Counted from the first letter of the stretch, positions 1 to 8,060 are shown. The stretch is 64,000 nt of DNA from Geobacillus thermodenitrificans subsp. thermodenitrificans DSM 465 (GCF_000496575.1 NZ_AYKT01000001.1:248001-312000), one strand, 5' to 3'. Numbers and translations are program-made. Notes: generated by a model not told the origin, from the letters alone.

Positions 1-2
1 TT

Positions 3-1370
3 TCTGGAGAATCAGCTGTTTCGATTGTGTTAAAGCATTTGCAGGAGGAAACGCCATCACCAAAGGATTGGAATCCGGAGATTCCGCAAAGCGTGGAGAA
101 CATTATTTTAAAAGCGATGGCGAAAGACCCATTTTATCGCTACCCATCTGCCCAGGAAATGAATGAGGATATCCGGACAGCGCTTGACCCAAGGCGGCGC
201 AATGAGGCAAAATTTACGATCCCTGATGATGATGAGGCGACGAAAGTCATTCCGGTTATGAAACGACCAGAAAGCGCGGCGTTAGAGCAGGAGACGATCA
301 TTGATGAAGAAAAAGTGAGCGAATCGGCAAAAACAGCCGACGAGCCAAAGCAGAAACCGAAACCAAAACCAAAGCCAAAATCAAAACGAAAACGGATGTG
401 GATCACCTGGCTTGCGGCAGCCCTATTGTTGTTAGGTGTAGTAGGCGTGAGTGCGCTCACTTGGATTCCAGATCTTGTTTTTCCGAAGGACGTGACAATA
501 CCCGATGTCACCAATAAAGAGTACGATGAAGCCGTTGAAGAGCTATCGGCGCTCGGTTTGGAAATTAAGGATACGATCGATGTGGAAGATGATACAATAG
601 AAGAAGGAAAAGTTGTGCGCACTGATCCGGAAGCTGGCATGACGGTGAAGCCAGGGGCTGGCGTTATCATTTATAAAAGTGTCGGAAAGAAGAAAATCGA
701 GTTTCCGAGCTTTATTGGTGATGAGATTTCGGTGGCTGAGAAGGAGCTGCGCGCTGAAGGGTTTACACGCATCACGCGCAACGGCCGCTATAGCGACAAA
801 CCGGAAGGAACGATTTTGGATCAATATCCGTATGCTGGCGATGAAGTCGTACCTGATGAAACGGAAGTCATCTTTACCGTCAGCTTGGGGCCGGAAAAAG
901 TGAGGCTCAAAGATTTGACCGGCTATACCGAAAAGAGTGTGCGCGACTACGTCGAAGACCAAGGGCTCCGCATTGAGGTGACATATGAGCATTCTGATGA
1001 CGTGCCGGAAGGGCTTGTTATTTCACAAACGCCGGCGGCGGGCGAACAGGTGGAAAAAGGAAAGACGATCACAGTTGTTATTTCCCGGGGTCCGGAGCCG
1101 AAGCCGTCAAAAACGGTGGTGAAAGAAATCACAATACCGTATGAACCGGCGGAAGAGGGGCAAATAGTCAAAGCTCAACTGTACATTCAAGACGCCAACC
1201 ATAATATGACAACACCGTATAAAACATATCAGTTAACACAGTCAGTGACAGAGACGGTCGAGTTTGAAATTCCGTACGGGGAGACGGCCTATTACCGCGT
1301 CATTGTCAACAATGTCGTCAAAGATGAAGGGACGATTCCGTATCCAGAAAACGGCGGAAAAAAGGAGTGA
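3..1370 (+). CDS. prkC: Serine/threonine protein kinase PrkC, 3' part (5' end outside window)
   Basis: Membrane Ser/Thr kinase that senses muropeptides in Bacillus spores and cells. The frame is open from base 3, so this is a partial gene; a GTG at 27 is internal. Visible in order: the C-terminal end of the kinase domain (conserved RYPSAQEM segment), an acidic linker, a Lys/Pro-rich stretch before a single membrane helix (about bases 400-470), three PASTA repeats (about bases 490-680, 690-890 and 895-1095) and a C-terminal Ig-like domain. This is the known PrkC architecture. The catalytic residues lie upstream and cannot be checked. Its stop is 4 bases before rsgA, as in the B. subtilis prpC-prkC-cpgA order. 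RsgA (CpgA) is a known PrkC substrate in B. subtilis. Confidence 0.96.
   Translation, partial: SGESAVSIVLKHLQEETPSPKDWNPEIPQSVENIILKAMAKDPFYRYPSAQEMNEDIRTALDPRRRNEAKFTIPDDDEATKVIPVMKRPESAALEQETIIDEEKVSESAKTADEPKQKPKPKPKPKSKRKRMWITWLAAALLLLGVVGVSALTWIPDLVFPKDVTIPDVTNKEYDEAVEELSALGLEIKDTIDVEDDTIEEGKVVRTDPEAGMTVKPGAGVIIYKSVGKKKIEFPSFIGDEISVAEKELRAEGFTRITRNGRYSDKPEGTILDQYPYAGDEVVPDETEVIFTVSLGPEKVRLKDLTGYTEKSVRDYVEDQGLRIEVTYEHSDDVPEGLVISQTPAAGEQVEKGKTITVVISRGPEPKPSKTVVKEITIPYEPAEEGQIVKAQLYIQDANHNMTTPYKTYQLTQSVTETVEFEIPYGETAYYRVIVNNVVKDEGTIPYPENGGKKE
346..394 (+). repeat. Short imperfect hexanucleotide repeat in the prkC linker
   Basis: An A/C-rich run of units like AAACCA encodes alternating Lys-Pro followed by Lys/Arg residues just before the PrkC transmembrane helix. 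The basic stretch fits a cytoplasmic juxtamembrane anchor (positive-inside rule). Slippage could change its length between strains. Confidence 0.6.
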
Positions 1371-1374
1371 AGCT

Positions 1375-2256
1375 ATGGCAGAAGGGCAAATTATTAAAGC
1401 GTTAAGTGGGTTTTATTATGTCCTCTCTGAAGGCAAGGTGTTTCAATGCCGGGGACGGGGCGTGTTTCGTAAGCAAAAAGTGACGCCGCTTGTCGGCGAC
1501 CGGGTCGTCTTTACAGCGACGGGTGAGGCGGAAGGATATATTTTGGAGATTTGTGAACGCCAAAATGAATTAGTGCGGCCGCCGGTTGCCAACGTTGAAC
1601 AGGCGATTTTAGTTTTTTCGGCCGTAAGCCCTGATTTCAGCGCCAAGCTGCTAGATCGCTTTCTTGTTTTAGTCGAATCAAAGAACATTACCCCCGTCAT
1701 TGTCATTAGCAAAATCGACTTGCTTGATGGGGGAATGAAAGAGACGATCGCTCAATATGTGCGTGATTACCGGCGCATCGGCTATGAGGTGATTGAGACA
1801 TCAACGGTGACAAAAGAAGGTCTCGACGAGCTGATGTCGCACCTTTGTGGCCGCGTTTCTGTCGTTGCCGGGCAGTCGGGCGTCGGCAAGTCATCGTTGC
1901 TCAACGCTCTCCGTCCGGACTTGCAATTGAAAACGGGCGATATTTCGACCCATTTAGGGCGCGGTAAACATACGACCCGCCATGTCGAGCTGCTTGCGAT
2001 CGCCGGTGGGCTCGTTGCCGATACCCCGGGGTTTAGCGCGCTGGAGTTTGACCATATTGAGCTTGATGAGTTGCCGTATTACTTTCCAGAATTTCGGGCG
2101 TACGGAGAAGGGTGCAAGTTCCGTGGCTGCCTCCACGTCGCTGAACCAAAATGTGCGGTGCGCGAAGCGGCGGAGGCCGGGGACATCGCACCGTACCGCT
2201 ATGGCCATTATTTAAGTTTTGTCGCTGAAATGAAAGAACGAAAGCCGAGGTATTAA
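1375..2256 (+). CDS. rsgA: Small-subunit ribosome biogenesis GTPase RsgA (CpgA/YloQ)
   Basis: Circularly permuted GTPase that binds the maturing 30S subunit and helps 16S rRNA processing; 293 aa, normal length. An N-terminal OB fold is followed by the permuted G domain. G4 (SKID) comes before the P loop (GQSGVGKSS, about residue 165) and then G3 (DTPGFSAL). The C-terminal zinc-binding segment has Cys, Cys, His and Cys (bases about 2110-2160). I chose ATG 1375 because it follows AAAGGAGTGA and begins MAEGQIIKAL like its homologues. The frame stays open upstream to 1264, but that part overlaps prkC in another frame. Followed 3 bases later by rpe. Confidence 0.97.
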   Translation: MAEGQIIKALSGFYYVLSEGKVFQCRGRGVFRKQKVTPLVGDRVVFTATGEAEGYILEICERQNELVRPPVANVEQAILVFSAVSPDFSAKLLDRFLVLVESKNITPVIVISKIDLLDGGMKETIAQYVRDYRRIGYEVIETSTVTKEGLDELMSHLCGRVSVVAGQSGVGKSSLLNALRPDLQLKTGDISTHLGRGKHTTRHVELLAIAGGLVADTPGFSALEFDHIELDELPYYFPEFRAYGEGCKFRGCLHVAEPKCAVREAAEAGDIAPYRYGHYLSFVAEMKERKPRY

Positions 2257-2259
2257 ACA

Positions 2260-2916
2260 ATGATTCGGATTGCGCCATCGATTTTATCGGCCGACTTTGC
2301 CCGTTTGGCCGAAGAGATTCGTTCTGTTGAAGAAGGTGGGGCCGACTGGATTCATGTTGATGTAATGGACGGACATTTTGTGCCGAACTTGACGCTCGGT
2401 CCGCCGATTGTGGCTGCCATTCGTCCAGTGACGAAGCTGCCGTTGGACGTCCATTTAATGATCACTGATCCGGACCGATATATTCCAGCATTTGTCGAGG
2501 CGGGGGCTGATCTCATTTCCGTCCATGTCGAGGCGTGTGTGCATTTGCATCGGACGATCCATTTTATTAAAGAACAAGGCGTCAAAGCAGGAGTCGTGTT
2601 AAACCCGCATACGCCGGTTGACATGATCCGACATGTAATTGCCGATGTTGATCTCGTTTTATTGATGTCGGTCAACCCAGGGTTTGGAGGACAGGCGTTT
2701 ATTCCGGCTGTGGTGCCGAAAATCCGCGAGGTTGCTCGGCTGGCTAATGAGCAGAACAAGAAGATCGATATTGAGGTGGATGGCGGTGTCAACGCGAAAA
2801 CGGCGCCGCTTTGCGTCGAAGCAGGTGCCAACGTGCTTGTTGCTGGATCAGCCATTTACAATAATCCCGACAGGGCGGCCGCCATTCGCGCTCTCCGTGA
2901 AGTATGCACCAGATAG
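2260..2916 (+). CDS. rpe: Ribulose-phosphate 3-epimerase
   Basis: Interconverts ribulose 5-phosphate and xylulose 5-phosphate in the pentose phosphate pathway, using a metal-dependent (beta/alpha)8 barrel. The 218 aa start with the family signature IAPSILSADF. The metal and acid-base residues are visible: DVMDGHFVPN, DVHLMI, the MSVNPGFGGQ loop and EVDGGVN near the C-terminus, then the phosphate-binding VAGSAI. The start is 3 bases after the rsgA stop with no strong Shine-Dalgarno, suggesting translational coupling. Same order as in B. subtilis. Confidence 0.97.
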   Translation: MIRIAPSILSADFARLAEEIRSVEEGGADWIHVDVMDGHFVPNLTLGPPIVAAIRPVTKLPLDVHLMITDPDRYIPAFVEAGADLISVHVEACVHLHRTIHFIKEQGVKAGVVLNPHTPVDMIRHVIADVDLVLLMSVNPGFGGQAFIPAVVPKIREVARLANEQNKKIDIEVDGGVNAKTAPLCVEAGANVLVAGSAIYNNPDRAAAIRALREVCTR

Positions 2917-2976
2917 CGTTAGAGGCGGCGCTCAACGTTCTAAATATACTTCACATTTGCCATTCTAAGGAGGGCA

Positions 2977-3066
2977 ATGGTCAGTCAAACATCGATTTAC
3001 AGGATGAAAAAGGCACATAACCAACCAATCATTGCCCTTGCAAAAGGCAAAGGGGGGAGAGAATGA
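2977..3066 (+). CDS. Possible 29-codon upstream ORF ending in the thiN start codon
   Basis: A short frame begins at ATG 2977 behind a strong AAGGAGGG (2967-2974, spacing short at 2-3 bases). It ends with a TGA whose first bases overlap the thiN ATG as ATGA (3063-3066). The peptide would be basic and starts MVSQTSIYRMKKAH. I do not recognise it. The sequence around its ribosome binding site (GGGCAATG, 2972-2979) is complementary to CATTGCCC at 3030-3037, so the site could be masked by a hairpin. It may be a leader peptide coupling translation to thiN, or chance. No domain can be assigned. Confidence 0.4.
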   Translation: MVSQTSIYRMKKAHNQPIIALAKGKGGRE

Positions 3067-3710
3067 TCATCCATATCGTCGGCGGCGGACCACGCGAGCT
3101 TCTCCCTGACTTGCGCTTTTATGATGGTGAAGATGTGTGCTGGGTCGGCGTCGATCGCGGTACAATGACGTTGCTTGAGGCAGGTTTTCGGCCGGTGCGG
3201 GCGTTTGGCGACTTCGATTCGCTGCCGGCCGAGGACGTTGTCAAGCTGCAGCAGGCATTTCCAGACCTTGACGTATGGCCGGCGGAAAAAGACAAAACCG
3301 ATATGGAGATCGCCCTGGATTGGGCGGTTGAACAAACGGCTCGCTGCATTCGCCTGTTCGGTGCGACCGGCGGGCGGCTTGATCATTTGTTTGGGAACGT
3401 CGAGCTGTTGCTGAAATACGCTGACCGTCCGATTGAAATCGTCGACCGGCAAAACGTGTTGACCGTTCATTTGCCTGGTACGTATACGGTCATGTATGAC
3501 GCGCGGTACTGCTACGTATCGTACATCCCGGTTTCCGAAACAGTGGCGGAATTCACGCTCACCGGATTTAAATATCCGTTAACTAACTGTCATATTTCCC
3601 GTGGCTCCACACTATGTATTAGTAACGAACTTATCCAGTCTTCCGGTACTTTTTCGTTTTCCGAAGGCATATTAATGATGATAAGGAGCAGCGACTCCAG
3701 CTGCCTGTAG
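3063..3710 (+). CDS. thiN: Thiamine pyrophosphokinase ThiN (YloS)
   Basis: Transfers pyrophosphate from ATP to thiamine, giving thiamine diphosphate. The 215 aa match the family length. Visible are the N-terminal substrate-binding core with GVDRG and FGDFDS, the EKDKTDMEIALDWA helix with conserved acidic residues, the FGATGGRLDHLFGN nucleotide motif, and the C-terminal beta-sandwich with GFKYPL and GSTLCISNEL. The ATG follows GGGGGGAGAG. No TPP riboswitch (CUGAGA-type core) is visible upstream. Downstream is spoVM, as in B. subtilis. Confidence 0.96.
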   Translation: MIIHIVGGGPRELLPDLRFYDGEDVCWVGVDRGTMTLLEAGFRPVRAFGDFDSLPAEDVVKLQQAFPDLDVWPAEKDKTDMEIALDWAVEQTARCIRLFGATGGRLDHLFGNVELLLKYADRPIEIVDRQNVLTVHLPGTYTVMYDARYCYVSYIPVSETVAEFTLTGFKYPLTNCHISRGSTLCISNELIQSSGTFSFSEGILMMIRSSDSSCL

Positions 3711-3738
3711 TTGCGATTGGTCAATTCGGGAATATACT
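3711..3738 (+). promoter_or_regulatory. Candidate promoter before spoVM
   Basis: TTGCGA, a 16-base spacer and TATACT fit a sigma-A type promoter ending about 54 bases before spoVM. In B. subtilis spoVM is transcribed by the mother-cell factor sigma-E. I do not see a convincing sigma-E pair here, so the sigma assignment is open. Confidence 0.35.
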
Positions 3739-3791
3739 GAATAAGGAAATGATGGGAAGCTCGTTACGATGGGTGTGAGGAGGGAATCGGG

Positions 3792-3872
3792 ATGAAGTTT
3801 TATACCATTAAGCTGCCGAAGTTTTTAGGTGGGATTGTGCGGGCGATGTTGAACGCATTCAGAAAAGGATAA
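3792..3872 (+). CDS. spoVM: Stage V sporulation protein SpoVM (26 aa)
   Basis: Amphipathic micropeptide that recognises the convex forespore membrane and recruits SpoIVA to start spore coat assembly. The ATG follows GAGGAGGGA. The peptide begins MKFYTIKLPKFLGGI, the same as the B. subtilis protein as I remember it, including the Pro at residue 9 needed for curvature sensing. It ends NAFRKG where B. subtilis has GSFRKD. A factor-independent terminator follows the stop immediately. Position between thiN and rpmB is the same as in B. subtilis. It is too short for most gene finders. Confidence 0.95.
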   Translation: MKFYTIKLPKFLGGIVRAMLNAFRKG

Positions 3873-3873
3873 G

Positions 3874-3901
3874 AAAAAAGCACCATTTTTGGTGCTTTTT
3901 T
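3874..3901. terminator. Bidirectional terminator between spoVM and rpmB
   Basis: Perfect 12-base stem (3874-3885 with 3890-3901) around a TTTT loop, with an A run on the 5' side and a T run on the 3' side. It can stop both spoVM (plus) and rpmB (minus) transcripts. Confidence 0.9.
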
Positions 3902-3911
3902 TGTTGGATGG

Positions 3912-4097
3912 TTAGACGCGTTTAATTTTCCCGGATTTCAGTGCGCGCGCCGAAACCCAAACACGTTTCGGTTTGCCATCGACTAAAATGCGCACTTTTT
4001 GTAAGTTGGCTTTCCACGTGCGGCGGTTAGCATTCATAGCGTGCGAACGCGTGTTGCCGAACGATTTTTTCTTGCCGGTGACAAAGCATTTTGCCAT
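3912..4097 (-). CDS. rpmB: 50S ribosomal protein L28
   Basis: Large-subunit protein L28, 61 aa, the only clear minus-strand gene in the window. It has the family motifs [18 protein letters not shown] and [20 protein letters not shown]. It has one cysteine ([10 protein letters not shown]) and no CxxC pairs, so it is the zinc-free form. The Shine-Dalgarno AAGGAGGG precedes the start on the minus strand. It converges on spoVM through the shared terminator and diverges from the asp23-family gene. Confidence 0.97.
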   Translation of the reverse strand: MAKCFVTGKKKSFGNTRSHAMNANRRTWKANLQKVRILVDGKPKRVWVSARALKSGKIKRV

Positions 4098-4142
4098 TCG
4101 TTTTCCCTCCTTGCTTTAACATCCCTCTAAAAACACTATTAT

Positions 4143-4171
4143 AATTTATCACACAACCGACGGGATTGCAA
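4143..4171 (-). promoter_or_regulatory. Candidate rpmB promoter
   Basis: On the minus strand TTGCAA (4171-4166), a 17-base spacer and TAAATT (4148-4143) lie about 45 bases before rpmB. A perfect TATAAT overlaps slightly downstream (4143-4138) but has no -35 at normal spacing. The exact -10 is uncertain. Confidence 0.45.
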
Positions 4172-4258
4172 TAGACGCGCCTTTTCCCTTTCAAGAAAAT
4201 ATCCTTGACATATATTTCAGTTTTCGGCTAAATAATACTAGTGGGTGGCCGGAGCGCT

Positions 4259-4286
4259 TTGAAAACGGTAAGCATTATAGTACAAT
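4259..4286 (+). promoter_or_regulatory. Sigma-A promoter for yloU-fakA
   Basis: TTGAAA (4259-4264), 16-base spacer, TACAAT (4281-4286), about 40 bases before the first gene of this unit. A second weaker option, TTGACA at 4205 with TAAATA at 4229, lies upstream. Confidence 0.65.
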
Positions 4287-4326
4287 AAGAGTAGCTGTGC
4301 GATGATACGAAAAAGGGGGAACGAGC

Positions 4327-4689
4327 ATGTCGATCGAATGGCAAACAAAACATGGGCGCATTGAAATCTCCAATGAAGTCATTGCCATGATTGCGGGGGG
4401 AGCGGCCGTCGATTGCTACGGCATTGTTGGAATGGCGTCCAAAAACCAAATTCGCGATGGGTTGTCGGAAATTTTGCGCCGTGAAAACTTCTCCAAAGGG
4501 GTCATCGTCCGGGAGGAAAACGGCGAAGTACATATCGATATGTACATCATCGTCAGCTACGGGACGAAAATTTCCGAAGTCGCCCATAACGTGCAATCAA
4601 AAGTAAAGTATACGCTCGACCAAACGCTCGGGTTGGCGGTTCAGTCAATCAACATTTACGTTCAAGGGGTTCGGGTGACGAATCCGTAG
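4327..4689 (+). CDS. yloU: Asp23/Gls24 family envelope protein (YloU)
   Basis: A 120-residue cytoplasmic protein of the Asp23 (alkaline shock) family. It starts MSIEWQTKHGRIEISNEVI and shows the conserved IGGAA-like segment, EENGEVHIDMYIIVSYG and the C-terminal INIYVQGV. In staphylococci Asp23 is membrane-associated and linked to cell-envelope stress; no enzymatic role is known. It lies 17 bases before fakA behind its own promoter. The yloU-yloV pairing is conserved across Firmicutes. Function here is by family only. Confidence 0.93.
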   Translation: MSIEWQTKHGRIEISNEVIAMIAGGAAVDCYGIVGMASKNQIRDGLSEILRRENFSKGVIVREENGEVHIDMYIIVSYGTKISEVAHNVQSKVKYTLDQTLGLAVQSINIYVQGVRVTNP

Positions 4690-4706
4690 TAAGGAGGAAT
4701 TAGTCG

Positions 4707-6377
4707 GTGACAATGAGGACGCTTGACGGAAGACGGTTTGCCGATATGGTGCAGCAAGGGGCCGCACACTTAGCGAACAACGCCAAAGCGGTCGATGCGC
4801 TGAACGTCTTTCCGGTTCCAGATGGCGATACGGGCACAAATATGAACTTGTCAATGACGTCCGGGGCGAAAGAAGTGAAGGCGAACGTCTCCGACCATAT
4901 CGGCAATGTCGCCGCGGCGTTGGCAAAAGGATTGTTGATGGGGGCGCGCGGTAATTCCGGCGTCATTTTGTCGCAGTTGTTCCGCGGGTTTGCCAAGGCA
5001 GTCGAAGGCAAACAGCAAGTGAATGCCTTCGAATTCGCCGCTGCTTTGCAAGCGGGGGTCGACACGGCCTACAAGGCGGTCATGAAACCGGTCGAAGGGA
5101 CGATTCTCACCGTTGCAAAAGAGGCGGCACGCCAAGCGATTGATGTAGCGAAAAAAGAGCGCGATGTCGTCGCGGTAATGGAAGCGGCACTTGCCGAAGC
5201 AAAAGCAGCATTGCAACGCACGCCGGAGTTGCTGCCTGTCCTAAAGGAAGTCGGGGTTGTTGACAGCGGCGGCCAAGGGCTCGTGTATGTGTACGAAGGG
5301 TTTCTCGCCGCTTTGAAAGGGGAAACGATAACGACGACGCGCACCGAAGTGTCGATGGATGATTTGGTGAAAATGGCGCACCATCAAAGCGCGCAAAGCC
5401 ATATTCACACCGATGAGATCGAGTTTGGCTATTGTACGGAATTTATGGTTCGCTTTGAGGAGGACAAGCTCGCGCGGCATCCGTTTTCCGAAGAAACGTT
5501 TCGTCGCGAGCTAAGCCGGTTTGGCGATTCATTGCTTGTTGTCGCTGACGACGAGTTAGTCAAAGTGCACATCCATTCGGAAACGCCGGGTGAGGTATTG
5601 ACTTACGGCCAGCGCTACGGAAGCCTAATCAATATTAAAATTGAAAACATGCGCGAACAGCATGCCAACATCGTCGGCAAAGAGGCGGAAGCTCCGTCCC
5701 GGGCTGACGTGGAGGAAGTAAAGCCATATGGTATCGTCACCGTGGCGATGGGCGCCGGCGTGGCTGAACTGTTTCGAAGCATCGGTGCGCACGCGGTGAT
5801 TGAAGGTGGGCAAACGATGAATCCGAGCACGGAAGAAATCGCTGATGCCATCCGCAGCGCCAACGCGGAAACAGTGTTTGTGCTGCCGAACAACAAAAAC
5901 GTTGTGATGGCGGCCAAGCAGGCTGCAGAACTTTCGGAACGGCGCGTGATTGTCATCCCATCGAAAACGGTTCCGCAAGGCATGACCGCGCTTTTAGCCT
6001 TCAATCCAGCGCAATCGGCTGAGCAAAATGAGCAGTCGATGACGGCAGCGCTGTCGCGGGTGAAAACGGGGCAAGTAACGGTTTCCGTGCGCGATACGAC
6101 GATCGAAGGCATCGAGATTCAAAAAGGCGATTACATGGGGCTGGCTGATGACCGCATCATCGTCGCTGATAAGGACAAAATCGCGGTCACGAAGCAGTTG
6201 CTTGATGCGCTTATCGATGAGGAAAGCGAAATCGTCACCATCTTGTACGGTGAAGATGCGACTGAAGTGGAAGTAGAAACGATTGTTGCTTATCTTGAAA
6301 CGGAACATGATGAAGTGGAAGTGGAAATACATAACGGTCAACAGCCGTTATACCCGTTTGTCATTTCTGTTGAGTAA
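4707..6377 (+). CDS. fakA: Fatty acid kinase catalytic subunit FakA-like (YloV, DhaL/DegV fusion)
   Basis: Homologue of FakA, which phosphorylates fatty acids held by a FakB (DegV-type) binding protein, feeding PlsX/PlsY. The 556 aa contain an N-terminal Dak2/DhaL nucleotide-binding domain with the DGDTGTNM metal motif (about residues 32-39), GARGNSGVILSQ and DSGGQGL, then a middle and a C-terminal EDD/DegV-like domain ending in acidic repeats (VEVEIHNG). I chose GTG 4707, 9 bases after AAGGAGG; an ATG at 4713 would be 15 bases away. No fakB gene is in the window. plsX, its pathway partner, lies 4.5 kb downstream. Confidence 0.9.
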   Translation: MTMRTLDGRRFADMVQQGAAHLANNAKAVDALNVFPVPDGDTGTNMNLSMTSGAKEVKANVSDHIGNVAAALAKGLLMGARGNSGVILSQLFRGFAKAVEGKQQVNAFEFAAALQAGVDTAYKAVMKPVEGTILTVAKEAARQAIDVAKKERDVVAVMEAALAEAKAALQRTPELLPVLKEVGVVDSGGQGLVYVYEGFLAALKGETITTTRTEVSMDDLVKMAHHQSAQSHIHTDEIEFGYCTEFMVRFEEDKLARHPFSEETFRRELSRFGDSLLVVADDELVKVHIHSETPGEVLTYGQRYGSLINIKIENMREQHANIVGKEAEAPSRADVEEVKPYGIVTVAMGAGVAELFRSIGAHAVIEGGQTMNPSTEEIADAIRSANAETVFVLPNNKNVVMAAKQAAELSERRVIVIPSKTVPQGMTALLAFNPAQSAEQNEQSMTAALSRVKTGQVTVSVRDTTIEGIEIQKGDYMGLADDRIIVADKDKIAVTKQLLDALIDEESEIVTILYGEDATEVEVETIVAYLETEHDEVEVEIHNGQQPLYPFVISVE

Positions 6378-6388
6378 TATGTTAAGAT

Positions 6389-6419
6389 AATAGAAGGGAG
6401 AGTTCCCTTCTATTTTTTC
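6389..6419 (+). terminator. Strong intrinsic terminator after fakA
   Basis: Perfect 11-base stem (6389-6399 with 6404-6414), GAGT loop, then a T run. It ends only about 22 bases before the sdaAB start codon, leaving little room for a separate promoter. Confidence 0.85.
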
Positions 6420-6441
6420 TGTACGAACGGGGGTCGCAACG

Positions 6442-7104
6442 ATGAAATACAAAAGTGTCTTTGATATTATCGGTCCAGTAATGGTGGGGCCGTCGAGTTC
6501 GCATACAGCTGGGGCAGCGCGCATTGGTCTTGTTGCGCGCAAACTGTTTGGCAGAAAACCGGAGTGGGCGCACATCTCATTTTACGGATCGTTTGCTGAG
6601 ACGTACCGCGGGCATGGCACCGATGTCGCCATCGTCGCTGGGTTGCTCGGTTTTGATACGTTTGATGACCGTCTTCCGAATGCGCTCGAAATTGCTCGCA
6701 TCGAAGGGCTCGATGTATCTTTTTTCACGGAAGAAGCGATTCCGCATCATCCGAATACAGCGCGTCTGCGGATTGGCGATGATAAAGGAAAACTCGAGCT
6801 TGTCGGTGTTTCCATCGGCGGAGGGAAAATCGAAATTATCGAGTTAAATGGCTTTGACTTGAAGTTATCCGGCCATCATCCGGCGCTACTAATCATGCAT
6901 AATGATCGATATGGGACGATTGGAGCAGTAGCCAGCACATTGGCAAAGCATGCGATTAATATCGGTCATATGGAAGTGTCGCGCAAGGAAAAAGGAAAAG
7001 AAGCGTTGATGACGATCGAGGTCGACCAGCCGCTGTCAGATGATCTTATCCAAGAGTTGGAACAGTTACCAAATATCATTCAGGTCACGAAGCTTGTCGA
7101 TTAA
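6442..7104 (+). CDS. sdaAB: L-serine dehydratase beta subunit
   Basis: Beta subunit of the iron-sulfur L-serine ammonia-lyase, which converts serine to pyruvate and ammonia. The 220 aa begin with the typical MKYKSVFDIIGPVMVGPSSSHTAG substrate-binding segment. They end in an ACT domain (about residues 148-220, GAVASTLAKHAINIGHMEVSR) that probably senses an amino acid. The gene sits directly behind a strong terminator. It is 74 bases before the alpha-subunit gene, so the two probably share a transcript. Confidence 0.95.
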   Translation: MKYKSVFDIIGPVMVGPSSSHTAGAARIGLVARKLFGRKPEWAHISFYGSFAETYRGHGTDVAIVAGLLGFDTFDDRLPNALEIARIEGLDVSFFTEEAIPHHPNTARLRIGDDKGKLELVGVSIGGGKIEIIELNGFDLKLSGHHPALLIMHNDRYGTIGAVASTLAKHAINIGHMEVSRKEKGKEALMTIEVDQPLSDDLIQELEQLPNIIQVTKLVD

Positions 7105-7178
7105 AAAAGAAAGCGGTTGCGAACGGGCATGGAAGTGAAACAGCAGCGGTGCTTTGTCAAGAAAGGATGGGATAATGA

Positions 7179-8060
7179 ATGTTTCGCAATGTCGCTGAAC
7201 TTGTAGAGTTAGCTGAAAAAGAGCAAATCAAAATCGCGGAAGTAATGATTCGACAAGAAATAGAAGTGAGTGGGCGAAGCCGGGAAGAGATTGTTGCGCA
7301 AATGGATCGTCATCTTGAGGTGATGGAGCGGGCAGTCGAGAGAGGGCTGCAAGGGGTTGTGTCCCGATCTGGGTTGACTGGCGGCGATGCAATGCGAATG
7401 CAGCGCTATATTGAAGCGGGGCGATTTTTGTCTGGGGAAACGATTTTGGACGCCGTCAGCAAAGCGATGGCAACAAACGAAGTGAACGCATCGATGGGTG
7501 TCATTTGCGCCACACCGACAGCGGGCTCGGCCGGTGTCGTCCCGGGGACGCTGTTCGCGGTAAAGGAGAAATTGCAGCCGACAAGAATAGAAATGATTGA
7601 ATTTTTGTTTACAGCCGGAGCGTTTGGCTATGTTGTTGCCAATAATGCGTCCATTTCCGGCGCTGCCGGCGGTTGCCAGGCGGAAGTTGGTTCAGCGGCC
7701 GGCATGGCTGCCGCCGCGCTCGTTGAGTTGGCCGGCGGTACGCCCAGCCAAGCAGCTGAAGCGATGGCCATCGCGTTAAAAAATATGCTTGGATTAGTCT
7801 GTGACCCCGTTGCTGGTCTTGTTGAAGTGCCGTGTGTGAAGCGAAATGCCATGGGAGCGGCGAATGCCATGATCGCCGCTGATATGGCGTTAGCTGGCGT
7901 CAAAAGCCGCATTCCATGCGACGAAGTGATTGAAGCGATGTATCGTATCGGTGCGGCAATGCCAGTCGCACTCAAAGAAACTGCGCAAGGGGGGCTGGCC
8001 GCTACGCCGGCAGGCCGCGCCATTGCGGCCCGTATTTTCGGTGCGGCGGCGACAAAGTGA
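7179..8060 (+). CDS. sdaAA: L-serine dehydratase alpha subunit
   Basis: Catalytic, iron-sulfur-binding subunit of L-serine dehydratase, 293 aa. Cysteines in VICATPTAGSAG, GGCQAEVG and LVCDPVAGLVEVPCVKRN are the family's cluster ligands and active-site residues. ATG 7179 follows AAGAAAGGATGGGA. The gene ends in a 4-base GTGA overlap with recG (8057-8060), so translation of recG is probably coupled to it. Confidence 0.95.
   Translation: MFRNVAELVELAEKEQIKIAEVMIRQEIEVSGRSREEIVAQMDRHLEVMERAVERGLQGVVSRSGLTGGDAMRMQRYIEAGRFLSGETILDAVSKAMATNEVNASMGVICATPTAGSAGVVPGTLFAVKEKLQPTRIEMIEFLFTAGAFGYVVANNASISGAAGGCQAEVGSAAGMAAAALVELAGGTPSQAAEAMAIALKNMLGLVCDPVAGLVEVPCVKRNAMGAANAMIAADMALAGVKSRIPCDEVIEAMYRIGAAMPVALKETAQGGLAATPAGRAIAARIFGAAATK

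Noticed and set aside
2917-3062. TPP riboswitch before thiN
   Set aside because: The conserved riboswitch core sequences are not present. The complementary segments seen there do not form that fold.
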